From positions 1,922,001 to 1,986,000 of the forward strand of contig OZ219783.1 in the NCBI GenBank assembly GCA_964291305.2: 64,000 nt of DNA. The letters run 5' to 3'. This stretch comes from VXNF01 sp964291305. Its GTDB lineage: Bacteria > Actinomycetota > Acidimicrobiia > Acidimicrobiales > CATQHL01. Below are positions 10,501 to 17,857 of the stretch, in pieces. The notes beneath the pieces are model-generated. The model saw only the letters and a program-made list of their open reading frames with translations, had not been told where the DNA came from and made no database searches. A program made the position numbers and the translations under genes. Positions within the stretch are counted from its first letter, which is position 1, and each line of letters starts with the position of its first letter.

Positions 10501-10622
10501 GGCTCGGTAACCGCCGACTCGATGGTTGCCGTAGTCGGCGGGCTCGATGTCTCCGATTCGTCGCCCGCACAGGCTGCTGCCAGCAACGCAACACTGACCA
10601 GAAGCAGAAGGAACCGTCTCAT
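7596..10622 (-). CDS. Tandem M16 family zinc metallopeptidase lipoprotein
   Basis: Exported peptidase of 1008 residues with two M16 units. The start is ATG 10622, because it gives a clean lipoprotein signal (MRRFLLLLVSVALLAAAC, Cys 18) and avoids overlap with the upstream oxidoreductase gene. The open frame itself extends upstream to 10829. Residues of about 30-110 are a Pro/Glu/Thr-rich linker. The first unit holds the inverted zinc motif HFLEH in GVAHFLEHMMFNGT, with a downstream Glu region. The second unit (about 540-1000) keeps the fold (SNSDFLTAVRW near the end) but shows no HxxEH, as is normal for the non-catalytic half of fused M16 proteins. Its likely role is surface peptide degradation or processing. 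Substrate unknown. Confidence 0.92.
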   Translation of the reverse strand: MRRFLLLLVSVALLAAACAGDESETSSPPTTATIESAVTEPTPPPEPAPETPPSPEPPPPAAEPPPPPEPSTEPPPAPEPVAQEPREDTAEEEEPAVEEETAEKATPLPVDPEVLIGTLENGLTYYIRNNEKPGSNLSLRLVVNAGSVNEPEPGLGVAHFLEHMMFNGTEAYPGNEIVDMLRELGVEFGPDINAHTSYDSTVYELDVSTTKSGAVEAAFEVLSQWANAATITETDVLEERGVVRDELRVRYETGDGIINSVFDKAYVEGTPYDGYHPIGTAEAIEAMTAETLRDFYETWYVPANMALVAVGDLPVDDLELMVEERFGDIPAAEAPSQPDVYSPINQGAVYRLATSPSQGYSYMSLDLKIPSWDGGTAEGQRSRLIESLLALVLETRLNDAYEQGFLSQLDQAKWDSFSYTEGIRFFGTNLRADDLTTALGDYWSMVLSLAAAGFTAEDLQYAAELVQTELQAELDSLGTVQDRQWADLYASHFVYGYDIDTVAGRAARVDALLQEVQPEELTEYFRSVLRAAAPIVIAVGAEAAEVPTVAELRAAIEGAEPGPVPERTAKATALMEAPEPVDAVAEGPVEAIDDAYEWTFANGASVVFVPSEIAEAEVNMLAFSQGGWSAMEPGERSLTGRLAIRAVVNSGLGDLSPSQVKRLLDDQNVSVAPFIGEAEEGFAGSATAEGIERMFQMMHLLVTAPQVDDQAFAEALQVGNILLAVAESAPEWMTWIAYEQARHPDSFGWFNPVPSAEALAALTPTTLLDRYRQRLGDVDDLVVAVAGDVERDTVAELAHRYVGTLPAGESDTFANRRSAEPDGVVQRQVILPPDSQTTGLELYFEAPRPQVDVALKVAADALTTILNARLVAQVREEIGASYITGSSIAPVFTPEPRVVGQVVVSGDPQYIEQIQTTIFEILDDLGANGPTEEEWAEALALLVGEYTYVSNSDFLTAVRWRAYSGDEELPTSKRLFEEVANLQASDVKALAAELFDLDQHIDIITVLE

Positions 10623-10681
10623 CACCGACCTCGAAACTGTCGCAATCCACCGCCCGCCGCGGCTAGCCGACAGCGTAGAAG

Positions 10682-11830
10682 CTATTGCCGAACACGCCGT
10701 CGCTGCGGCGAAAGACTTTCCATAATCCCGACAAGACTTGGGGGCATCGGCGTTCCACAGATGACCGAAGCGACGGTCTCGCCTATAGCCGGGGAGGTCT
10801 GAATGCCGGTACCTCCCTGACCGGCGCACCAGACGAACCCTTCGGCGTGCTGGTCAAAGCCCACCACGGGGTGCCGGTCGGCGGTAAAGGTCCGCAGACC
10901 TGCCCACACCGAGCGGACGGCTCTCACTGCCAGTGTCGTGGCAGTGTTCACGGCGTCAATACCCCGCGCCACGTCTAACTCAACAGCCCGGGCGTCGCAT
11001 GGAGTATCGGGCGTCTCGTCGGCCGGTGAGCCCAGCAGCTGTGAGGGACCCTCGGGTTTGAAGTAGAAGCTGCCGGCGATGTCAGCCACCAGGGGCCAGC
11101 GCCACACTTCCTCCTCTTCATGGTCCCCAGGCGCAGCGAAGGTGAAGATCGTGCGTCGCAGGGGCGCCAGTCCTTGTGGTGCGACACCGGCACAGCGAGC
11201 TACCTCATCGGCCCAGGCCCCCGCCGCGTTGACCACCACCGGAGCAGCGAAGTTTCCGCTCGCCGACCTCACCTCCCAGCGACCATTTACGTGTGCCATA
11301 TCGGTGACCGCAGCTTGGCGAACAATGCTGGTGCCGTGCTGGCGGGCGCCACGTAAGAATCCTTGGTGTAGGCCAGCCACGTCGATGTCGTAACTCACCT
11401 CCTCGAGCAGTCCTGCGGCCACCCAACTGGGATTCAGGACAGGGCAGTGCTCGCGAGCCTCGCCGTCGGCTAGCAGCGCCAAATGAGGCGATAGTGGCAG
11501 CATCTCATCCCGCAGGCGCTTCAGCTCGTCGAGATACCCCTCGGCGGCAACCCACAGCACCGAGCGGGGTTTTAGTAGCAGCGCGTCTGCCCAACCGTCG
11601 GCCGCGCCGAGCAGGAAGTCTCGGGAGGCCACGGTGAGTGCCTGGTTGACCGGCCCACCGTAGGTCTCGATGTACTGGGCAGCCGAGCGGCCCGTGCTGT
11701 GTGCCGTTAGGGACTCTTCCCGCTCTAGCACCACGACTTCGGCACCCCGACTAGAGAGTGAGTAAGCCGCGGATACACCCGCGATACCGCCTCCAACGAC
11801 GACCACATCACATGACCGCACTCGACACAC
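10682..11830 (-). CDS. FAD-dependent oxidoreductase (DAO family)
   Basis: Flavoprotein of 382 residues. The dinucleotide-binding motif is at the N-terminus (VVVVGGGIAGVSAAYSLSSR, then VVVLERE), a second FAD contact is VVNAAGAWADEVARCAGV, and the C-terminal FAD motif is WAGLRTFTADRHPVVGF. This is the pattern of the D-amino-acid oxidase/glycine oxidase/sarcosine oxidase family acting on amines or amino acids. The substrate cannot be read from the sequence. It ends 60 bases before the M16 peptidase start on the same strand and may share its transcript. The neighbouring divergent gene begins after an AT-rich gap. Confidence 0.88.
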   Translation of the reverse strand: MCRVRSCDVVVVGGGIAGVSAAYSLSSRGAEVVVLEREESLTAHSTGRSAAQYIETYGGPVNQALTVASRDFLLGAADGWADALLLKPRSVLWVAAEGYLDELKRLRDEMLPLSPHLALLADGEAREHCPVLNPSWVAAGLLEEVSYDIDVAGLHQGFLRGARQHGTSIVRQAAVTDMAHVNGRWEVRSASGNFAAPVVVNAAGAWADEVARCAGVAPQGLAPLRRTIFTFAAPGDHEEEEVWRWPLVADIAGSFYFKPEGPSQLLGSPADETPDTPCDARAVELDVARGIDAVNTATTLAVRAVRSVWAGLRTFTADRHPVVGFDQHAEGFVWCAGQGGTGIQTSPAIGETVASVICGTPMPPSLVGIMESLSPQRRRVRQ

Positions 11831-11884
11831 CTCAATGCCTCGGCTAGTTCCCGCCAGCCTAGGTGTACCGGCCAGCGAACCTCC

Positions 11885-11958
11885 GTCGAGCTAGTAGCTG
11901 CGATGGATTTTTAATCTTGTATTAGCTATTTTCAAGTTATTTCGATAATCTTTCTAAT
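11885..11958 (+). promoter_or_regulatory. AT-rich promoter region before the kinase-like gene
   Basis: About 60 bases (11900-11958) are strikingly AT-rich against GC-rich surroundings and run right up to the ATG at 11959. Several TATAAT-like stretches are possible (for example GATAAT at about 11944), so I cannot fix one promoter. No Shine-Dalgarno sequence is seen directly before the ATG, so leaderless or weakly initiated translation is possible. Confidence 0.4.
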
Positions 11959-13338
11959 ATGGCGCTTAGTTCCGAGCTTCACGGACAGGAGTTAGTAGCG
12001 GTCAAGGAAGGTAAGCCCGCTGAGGCCTTGCGACATGAGGCCGAGTTACTTGCCGATCTCGACCACCCGGGAATCATCCGCTTCGTAGCCCTGACCGGAG
12101 ACGACGAGTCGCTGCGCCTGCTGACTCGCTACGCCGGCCGGGAGACGTTGGCCACGTGGCAACCCCAGCGTCTAGAGGAACTCCGTCGGGTTGCCGAAGA
12201 ACTCGCCGAGGCAATCCGCTACCTCCACGAACGAAAGATCCTCCACGGGGATATCCGGCCGGCCCACGTTGTAATCGACGGGCTGCGTCGCCCGCAGCTG
12301 TGCGGCTTCTCTGCTGCTCGCCACTATGAAACCGAGGGGGTAGCTGACCAGCTCGCCGACGTGACAGCAATCGGCGAGACCCTTCTAGCCACCCTCCAGC
12401 GCCTTGAGGCTCGGCAGTCGCGCCCTGGCTTGCGACGCCACGAGCAGCGAGCATGCGACCGTCTGCGATCGGTCGCCCAGTCGGCCGCCAGCGGTCGGAT
12501 ACCGAGCGCCAAAGCCTTAGCCAGCCGCCTGAGAGATACAGCCAGCGAACCCCGAACCCCCGACGACACCAGCGAGCGGCGGCGCGAAAGGGTGCGACCG
12601 CTGGCCACCGTCAGGCCGCAGTTGTTTGCGCCAGATTGGGGGCGATTAGCCCGCCCAGCTTGGATGCTCAGAGGGCGTCGCCAGCGAAGGCGTTGGCTCA
12701 CCGTCGCTACGGTGGGCGCGGGTTGCGCCGCCGGCACCCTGATGGTGCTACAGCTCGGCGATGAGAACGGATCGGCTACCCCCGTAGCCACGGCGGTGAC
12801 TGTAGAAACGCCGGCTAACGGTCGCGGCGATAACCCTGGAGCGCCTGGCAGCAACGGTGGTGAGACACCCCCGCCAGAGCCGACCATCGCAGACCCAGCG
12901 GCGTCTGCGATCGCTTCGCCCGCCCCGCCAACGGCAGCACCCGAGGAGCCGGAGGCACTCGACTTGGTCGCCGGTTGCGAGGCGCCGGCTGTGGGTGCCC
13001 GCGACGTGGACGGCGACGGCTGCGCCGAGCAGATCGAAATCTCCGAAGGCTTCGTGTCGGTTGACGATGTCCGCTATCCCGTCGGCGCTCCCGGCGACCA
13101 AATAGCAGTGGGCGACTGGGACTGCGACGGCGTGGCCACGGTGGCCCTCGTCCAGCCCGGGGGGCAGGTTTATCTCTTTCCCAGTTGGCCGCAACACCGG
13201 CCCCTAGTAGGAACGCTGGTTGCCGACCTTCCACCTCCGACGGAACTAAACCCAGTAACCCGCGGCACCTGCCACGAACTCCGCGTGACATACCCCGCCG
13301 GAACCTGGTATCTACCCCTGCCGAGTCCTACGGACTGA
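11959..13338 (+). CDS. Membrane-anchored protein kinase-like protein with external Asp-rich domain (possible pseudokinase)
   Basis: A protein of 459 residues. Residues 11-195 resemble a Ser/Thr kinase domain: VAVK (Lys16), a Glu in the following helix, and HGDIRPAHVV (96-105) in place of the usual HRDxKPxN. The glycine-rich loop is absent because the protein starts just before the VAVK strand, and the DFG position reads CGF (115-117). A basic stretch and one membrane segment follow (about 246-266). A Pro/Ala/Thr-rich linker then leads to an outer domain with DVDGDG (349-354) and DWDCDG (386-391), which look like FG-GAP/dockerin-type calcium sites. The layout is like PknB-type receptors. Loss of the Gly loop and DFG Asp argues for a non-catalytic ligand sensor. 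Ligand and partner unknown. Confidence 0.72.
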   Translation: MALSSELHGQELVAVKEGKPAEALRHEAELLADLDHPGIIRFVALTGDDESLRLLTRYAGRETLATWQPQRLEELRRVAEELAEAIRYLHERKILHGDIRPAHVVIDGLRRPQLCGFSAARHYETEGVADQLADVTAIGETLLATLQRLEARQSRPGLRRHEQRACDRLRSVAQSAASGRIPSAKALASRLRDTASEPRTPDDTSERRRERVRPLATVRPQLFAPDWGRLARPAWMLRGRRQRRRWLTVATVGAGCAAGTLMVLQLGDENGSATPVATAVTVETPANGRGDNPGAPGSNGGETPPPEPTIADPAASAIASPAPPTAAPEEPEALDLVAGCEAPAVGARDVDGDGCAEQIEISEGFVSVDDVRYPVGAPGDQIAVGDWDCDGVATVALVQPGGQVYLFPSWPQHRPLVGTLVADLPPPTELNPVTRGTCHELRVTYPAGTWYLPLPSPTD

Positions 13339-13389
13339 GGCGGCAGCGCGAAGCAGCGAGCGAGATTAGCCGGAACTTATAATAATAAA

Positions 13390-13432
13390 GAGGCTTATAT
13401 CGGAGCTTATATCAGATAATGCTCAATAGTGT
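13390..13432 (-). repeat. GATATAAGCC-type repeat, copy R1
   Basis: On the minus strand this reads CACTATTGAGCATTATCTG, followed by two GATATAAGC units. It matches copies R2 (15731-15762) and R3 (61079-61116), which are on the plus strand. It lies at the 3' end of the decayed nucleotidyltransferase gene, within which it partly falls. See the finding on these repeats. Confidence 0.6.
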
Positions 13433-13897
13433 ACTGCAGGTCCTCTAGTTGGGGCATGACTTTGGTTTGAAAGTACCTGAGGGCCCTCCGGGTCGCTCAT
13501 GGGCCGCACCATAGCCTTATCCCAGCGCACCTCGCCGCGACACGATGATTCGCCTACCGGGACCAGCCCTCGGGCGCTGATGTGGCTCTCGAACGAGTTG
13601 GGCACTCGTTCGATGCGGGCGGTCCATTCTGGTCGGTCGGTGGTGAACACTTGCACGGGCCAGGGCGGGCTATTGCCTCGGATGCTGCTTTCTCCAGCCG
13701 GCAGTTCAGCTCGTACCGTTCGGAGTAGTCAATGTCGGCGAACAGCGCTACTAGGTCAATGTCGCAGCGCTGGCTTCACCGCGGGCTACCGACCCATAGA
13801 GGAACACCTCCTCGGCACCCTCGTCGAGAAGCGCCCCCGCCGCCCGGCGCGCGTCAACAATCGAAGGCGAAGCCTCCTCCACCAGCTCCACACTCAC
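13423..13897 (-). pseudogene. Decayed nucleotidyltransferase (MNT-like) gene, paralogue of 19086-20102
   Basis: Frameshifted and truncated relative of the intact gene at 19086-20102. From a GTG at 13897 the frame gives PSIVDARRAAGALL and the catalytic GSVARGE. After a frameshift near 13750 another frame gives DIDLVALFADIDYSERYEL. After a second shift the frame gives VFTTDRPEW, CRGEVRWDKAMVR and a tail ALRYF similar to the intact copy's ALRLF. The C-terminal half (HEPN-like region) is absent. The disrupted frames plus clear paralogy support a pseudogene. It abuts repeat R1 at its 3' side, and the alien small-ORF cassette lies just upstream. Nothing else of note is seen from 13339 to 13390. Confidence 0.8.
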
Positions 13898-13972
13898 AAC
13901 AAAAACACTCCCCCAGTCGACCTCACACCACCAGACCGCGGATGCTCGCCCGAACCACGCTACTTTGAGACC

Positions 13973-14123
13973 ATGTCCAAACGCCGCCGTGGACGCCACG
14001 CCAAACGTCGCATCCCCGAGCCGACCCCCGACACACCCGAGAACGTCATGCGCGCCATCCTCAACACGCCCCCTAAGCGTTCCGGAGTGGCGCCACCTCC
14101 AACACGAAGACACCAACCCCTAA
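13973..14123 (+). pseudogene. Small basic protein gene, apparently frameshifted
   Basis: ATG at 13973 opens a small basic protein (MSKRRRGRHAKRR, then PEPTPDTPENVMRAILNTPP). Without a frameshift it runs on for about 100 more residues into the alien cassette. If one base near 14084 is removed, the frame instead ends naturally as KRSEWRHLQHEDTNP and stops at 14121-14123, which looks like the original C-terminus. I do not recognise a function. It lies between the decayed nucleotidyltransferase gene and the cassette. Confidence 0.4.
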
Positions 14124-14191
14124 CCCAGATTGCCACTCAGTGCGAAGGAGCTTGCGTCTGCGCTTTTGCTAGCGGACGCTGCGGAACGCAC

Positions 14192-14422
14192 TTGCTGACG
14201 CAGCGTCCAGGATCAATCGACGAGAGCATCGAAGCGTTCCGAGAAGCAGCAGGATACGTGCTCCGGACGAGCGTCTGGGAGCACGCAGAACTCTCCGGAG
14301 AGCTAACGCAGGAAGCGGAATCGTACGCTCTGAGCAGGAACCCAGCGTGGACGCTCGCGGACATCGCAGGGGCGCACAGAGTCGAGACAGAAGCCCAGGA
14401 GCAGCGACTATTCCACGACTAG
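14192..14422 (+). CDS. Small hypothetical protein, first ORF of the alien cassette
   Basis: From a TTG at 14192 (GGAACG upstream) this gives about 76 residues, mostly helical and acidic (SIDESIEAFREAAGYVLRTS, then ELTQEAESYALSRNPAW) and ending LFHD. I do not recognise a family. Codons differ sharply from the chromosome: Ala is GCA/GCG, Gly is GGA, and GCC and GGC are rare. The next ORF overlaps its 3' end by 76 bases. The true start is uncertain because the frame is open further upstream into unrelated sequence. Confidence 0.4.
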   Translation: MLTQRPGSIDESIEAFREAAGYVLRTSVWEHAELSGELTQEAESYALSRNPAWTLADIAGAHRVETEAQEQRLFHD

Positions 14423-15024
14423 CACACCCCGAAAATCGCGGGTCTAGCTGTCTCCGACGCAGAGTCGCAGTGCTAGTCGTGTTCGCTGCGTCGAGTTGCG
14501 CAGCGTTCGGACAGTCATCCACGACTGCGACGACTCCGACGACAGTCGATCCGTGGTGCTCGCAAGAACTCGCAGCAGGAGATCACGTTCTAAGCGCAGT
14601 CGAGGAGCTGAGCAAGTTTCTTGTCGATCCGCAGAGTCTGAGCATCTACGACGTCCGTGAGAATCTACATCGCAACATTGGGGGCGTGAGTTCATTCCCG
14701 TCGACAAAAGCATTCATAGCGATTGACTACGGAGCACGAGACAAACATGGAACACTCGGACGTTACGAAGCGGACATTCATGTTTCTCTCGGACTGACCC
14801 CGAACAGTCCGGATCGATGTGTATTGATCCCCTTCGTGTGGACGCTAGATTGGACGACAGTCGGAGTCGGAGGGGGCGAAGCGTTCGTAGAAAAAGGGAG
14901 CTGGCCGACAGTTCCGACGACAGTCGATCCACGCTCTCCGTTAGAGATATGCGATGTCCGTACGATAGATCTGACGCTCGCGCAGCAAGCGTGTCTTGAG
15001 CGACTCGGAGTGTTCCACGACTAA
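14347..15024 (+). CDS. Putative secreted lipoprotein of unknown function (alien cassette ORF 2)
   Basis: Up to 225 residues. A basic stretch (CLRRR) and hydrophobic run end in ASSC at about residue 50, which looks like a lipobox, then a Thr-rich linker (TTATTPTTVD). The mature part contains YDVRENLHRNIGG and YGARDKHGTLGRYEADIHV, a region I do not recognise. The phrase PTTVDP occurs twice, after the signal and again near residue 196. The start is unclear: the ATG at 14347 leaves a long N-terminal leader, and a GTG at 14470 leaves a very short one. It ends FHD, as does the previous ORF, and overlaps both neighbours. Same GCC/GGC-poor codon use. Confidence 0.45.
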   Translation: MDARGHRRGAQSRDRSPGAATIPRLAHPENRGSSCLRRRVAVLVVFAASSCAAFGQSSTTATTPTTVDPWCSQELAAGDHVLSAVEELSKFLVDPQSLSIYDVRENLHRNIGGVSSFPSTKAFIAIDYGARDKHGTLGRYEADIHVSLGLTPNSPDRCVLIPFVWTLDWTTVGVGGGEAFVEKGSWPTVPTTVDPRSPLEICDVRTIDLTLAQQACLERLGVFHD

Positions 15025-15415
15025 GATTCGGAGCGTGGACGTGCTGCCAGCAGGAGTCACTGCGACAGTCGATGCTGTCGCAGAGCGAGCGCTCGCAGCG
15101 CAGTCGTGTCAGTGTCCGCAAGCGTGCGGACAGCATCACGCCGACGGGAAGCTCCGCACCACGAATCCGGAGTCGGATCCGGACGGACACGCAGCGCACG
15201 TGTGGATCGACGCGGCGCACCTGACGATCAACACTCGCAGCGTGAATCCGTACGATCTATGGCGCGCAGCAGCAGAGTTCGCACGCAGACGCTCCGACCA
15301 CGAAGCCACGAGCAGCGTCCAAGCGTTCCTAATCAATGTCGGAGAAGACAGTCCAGGAGTCCGAGGAGATCAGTTCGACCCTGCGACGTTCCAACTCGGA
15401 ACGCTCCCCTACTAA
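14996..15415 (+). CDS. Hypothetical protein (alien cassette ORF 3)
   Basis: About 139 residues from a TTG at 14996, or 126 from a GTG at 15035. It contains a Cys-rich stretch (CQCPQACGQHH) followed by HVWIDAAHLTINTRS and YDLWRAAAEFARRRS. I do not recognise the family. The Cys/His cluster could bind a metal, but only one cluster is seen. It overlaps ORF 2 at its start and ORF 4 at its end. Codon use is the same unusual style as the rest of the cassette, which supports this being a real coding frame. Confidence 0.45.
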   Translation: MSDSECSTTKIRSVDVLPAGVTATVDAVAERALAAQSCQCPQACGQHHADGKLRTTNPESDPDGHAAHVWIDAAHLTINTRSVNPYDLWRAAAEFARRRSDHEATSSVQAFLINVGEDSPGVRGDQFDPATFQLGTLPY

Positions 15416-15608
15416 GACAGTGACTGCGCATCATCCGCAAGGCCGGAAACGCTACGTGTCGTTCCGTCTAGCAGAGTCCGAACGGACTCGCATCGAGCGT
15501 GCTGCGGAGTCCGAAGGAGTCACTGTCACGGAGTTCCTGCGCAGCAGCGTGCTGCGCTCTGTCGCACGTTCGGAGAGTCGCAGCGGAGATAATCACGGAG
15601 TGTCTTAG
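15336..15608 (+). CDS. Ribbon-helix-helix-like DNA-binding protein (alien cassette ORF 4)
   Basis: Ninety residues from an ATG at 15336. After a Ser/Glu-rich N-terminal half, residues of about 38-80 (RKRYVSFRLAESERTRIERA, then EGVTVTEFLRSSVL) have the strand-helix-helix pattern of CopG/MobC-type plasmid and antitoxin proteins. Such proteins act as small repressors or as relaxase accessory factors on mobile DNA. No relaxase or toxin gene is recognised beside it. The C-terminus is Ser-rich. It overlaps ORF 3 by 80 bases. Confidence 0.5.
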   Translation: MSEKTVQESEEISSTLRRSNSERSPTKTVTAHHPQGRKRYVSFRLAESERTRIERAAESEGVTVTEFLRSSVLRSVARSESRSGDNHGVS

Positions 15609-15730
15609 CCAACATCTATGCTAGATAGCGTCAGCGTACCTACAGATAGGAGAGCGTGCTATGACAAGCGATTATATAACCTCCAATATACAACAGTGTT
15701 AATAATGCTGTCTTACTGGGCACGGACGAC

Positions 15731-15762
15731 TTTGGGCACTATGCGATATAAGCCTCTATCGA
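15731..15762 (+). repeat. GATATAAGCC-type repeat, copy R2, upstream of the RecQ gene
   Basis: Reads TTTGGGCACTATGCG followed by ATATAAGCCTCTATC. It matches R3 at 61079-61116 almost base for base and R1 and R4 in inverted orientation. A small hairpin, CCTCT/AGAGG (15753-15768), overlaps its end. The 185-base gap 15609-15793 has no gene, is AT-rich in the middle and probably holds the promoter of the RecQ-DprA pair. Confidence 0.6.
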
Positions 15763-15793
15763 AAGAGGACCAGCTAACGAAACCCTAAAGCTC

Positions 15794-17857
15794 ATGAGTG
15801 ATTCATTTGGCGCGGAGGCGCTAGTCCTGTTACGCAGACTCACCGGCGATGCCGAGAGTGTCTTTCGTGAGGATCAGCTTGATGTAATTCGTTCGTTGGT
15901 TGAAGATCGCAGCAGAAAGCTCCTCGTGAAGAGGACGGGTTGGGGTAAGAGCGCCGTCTACTTCATCGCAACTCGGATGCTGCGCGACCGAGGTGCTGGA
16001 CCTACGCTTCTGGTGTCACCCCTCCTGGCACTCATGCGCAACCAGATCCAGGCAGCTCAACGCATGGGTGTTCGGGCAGAGACGATTAATAGCGATAACC
16101 CTGAGGACTGGCAATCGATCCAGCGGCAACTTAAATCGGACGAGGTTGACCTTCTTCTAATTTCACCGGAACGTCTAGCGAACCAGGAGTTCCGTTCAGA
16201 CATCCTTCCCTATGTAGTTCAGCGAAGCGGACTCCTAGTCATCGACGAAGCGCACTGCATCTCCGACTGGGGTCATGACTTCAGACCGGACTATCGGCGA
16301 ATCAGTCAATTGCTCGAACTGCTTCCCGAGATTCCTGTGCTTTGTTGTACCGCCACTGCGAACAATCGTGTGGTAGATGATGTAAATGACCGGCTCGAAT
16401 CCGGTCTAGAACCTGTCAGGGGGCCACTTGCACGCGAAAGTCTCAGTCTCGTAGTCCTGAAAATTCCTCGGCAAGCGGATCGCCTAGTGTGGCTTGCCGA
16501 AAAAGTCCCCAAGTTGTCAGGTACAGGCATCGTCTACTGCCTGACGGTTGCTGATACTAAGCGGGTTGCCGAGTGGCTTCGGGCCAATGGAATCCCTGCG
16601 ATCGCGTACTCGGGTGAGGTTGACTCTGCCGAGAGGGTCGCAATTGAGCAAGACCTACTAGCGGACGAACTTAAGGTCGTAGTGGCAACGTCGGCTCTGG
16701 GGATGGGATTCGACAAGCCCGACCTGGCGTTTGTCATTCACTACCAATCACCTGGCTCACCGATCACCTACTACCAGCAGGTGGGCCGCGCCGGTAGGGC
16801 TCTGACCAAGTCCTGGGGCATTCTGCTGAGTGGAACTGAGGACAGCGATATCCAGGATTACTTCATTCGTTCGGCATTCCCTCAACCGGATATCGCCGAA
16901 CAGGTCTTGGCGTTCCTGCAAGATCTTTCCGAACCTGCGATGCGTAAGGAAATCCTTGCATCTATCAACGTGCGACCCAAGCAGCTCGAGGCTCTGTTGA
17001 AGATTCTGGAGGTCGAGGGAGCAGTAGAACGCGTGGATGGTCGCTGGCTACGCACGCTGAACCCGTGGGCCTACGATCACGACCGGGCAGAGTCGGTCAC
17101 TGCGCTACGACGAATAGAGCAGGACCAGATGGAGCAATACATCCACGCGACGGGTTGCCGAATGCAGCTCTTGCGGGGATTTTTGGATGATCCCGCCAAC
17201 AAGCCATGTGGAATCTGTGACAACTGCTCAGGTGCAAGCCTCAAGTTCTCAGCGTCACCGTCGCAGGTGCAACGAGCTGTGGATTTCCTCCGATCGGCGA
17301 AACTAGCAATTGAACCCCGGAAAAAATGGCCAGATCTCACCAGCATCCCATATGACCAAAGACTCGAAGTCGGACGAGCCCTTTCTTTATGGAGGGATGG
17401 GGGTTGGGGGAGCCTTGTGGCCTCCGGCAAGCAAGTTGAGGGTCGATTCGATGACCAACTCGTTGAGGCTTCCGTTGACCTGATCAGAGCACGCTGGTGT
17501 CCCGACCCGACACCTAGATGGGTGTCTTACGTGCCATCACGGCGAAATCCCAATTTAGTGGCAGATTTTACCGAGCGTCTAGCCGCTTCGCTTGGTTTGC
17601 CCTGCGAAGATGTAGTCGTAAAGGTCCGTGAAACCCAGCCACAGAAGACGATGCAGAACAGTCAACAGCAGTACACCAACGTCCGAAAGGCGTTTGAGGT
17701 TCGTGCCCCAGTGAGAGAAGACGGGGTGTTACTGGTCGACGACATTGTTGATTCGCGCTGGACGTTGACCGCCATCGGATGGCAGCTCCGAGCAGCGGGC
17801 GTCTCACATGTCTACCCGTTCGCCCTGACTGACACGTCAGGGAGGTCGGTGACATGA
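15794..17857 (+). CDS. RecQ-family DNA helicase fused to a C-terminal phosphoribosyltransferase-like domain
   Basis: A protein of 687 residues. The helicase core has Walker A TGWGKS (48-53), DEAH (151-154) within the RecQ-type DEAHCISDWGHDFRPDYR, TAT (motif III, 186-188) and motif VI QQVGRAGR (328-335). A RecQ zinc site follows (Cys 455, 472, 475, 478, with CGICDNC). From about 560 a PRTase fold appears, with SYVPSRRNP and the PRPP-loop-like LLVDDIVDSRWTLT (646-659), where the usual TGAT is altered. It unwinds DNA 3'-5' if it acts as family members do. The role of the PRTase part is unknown. Its stop overlaps the start of the DprA-like gene by 4 bases (ATGA), and codon use is less GC-rich than the core genome. 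It lies in the 13.4-20.2 kb island. Confidence 0.92.
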   Translation: MSDSFGAEALVLLRRLTGDAESVFREDQLDVIRSLVEDRSRKLLVKRTGWGKSAVYFIATRMLRDRGAGPTLLVSPLLALMRNQIQAAQRMGVRAETINSDNPEDWQSIQRQLKSDEVDLLLISPERLANQEFRSDILPYVVQRSGLLVIDEAHCISDWGHDFRPDYRRISQLLELLPEIPVLCCTATANNRVVDDVNDRLESGLEPVRGPLARESLSLVVLKIPRQADRLVWLAEKVPKLSGTGIVYCLTVADTKRVAEWLRANGIPAIAYSGEVDSAERVAIEQDLLADELKVVVATSALGMGFDKPDLAFVIHYQSPGSPITYYQQVGRAGRALTKSWGILLSGTEDSDIQDYFIRSAFPQPDIAEQVLAFLQDLSEPAMRKEILASINVRPKQLEALLKILEVEGAVERVDGRWLRTLNPWAYDHDRAESVTALRRIEQDQMEQYIHATGCRMQLLRGFLDDPANKPCGICDNCSGASLKFSASPSQVQRAVDFLRSAKLAIEPRKKWPDLTSIPYDQRLEVGRALSLWRDGGWGSLVASGKQVEGRFDDQLVEASVDLIRARWCPDPTPRWVSYVPSRRNPNLVADFTERLAASLGLPCEDVVVKVRETQPQKTMQNSQQQYTNVRKAFEVRAPVREDGVLLVDDIVDSRWTLTAIGWQLRAAGVSHVYPFALTDTSGRSVT

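Noticed and set aside
10270..10725. Ser/Gly-rich plus-strand open frame over the M16 linker
   Set aside because: It is only the antisense of the Pro/Glu-rich linker, a low-complexity artefact.
13499..14422. A single open frame of about 300 codons across the decayed nucleotidyltransferase gene and the first cassette ORF
   Set aside because: Its first part is antisense to the pseudogene, and its middle matches a small protein only if frameshifted. The composition also changes near 14130, so it is a chimera of unrelated sequence.
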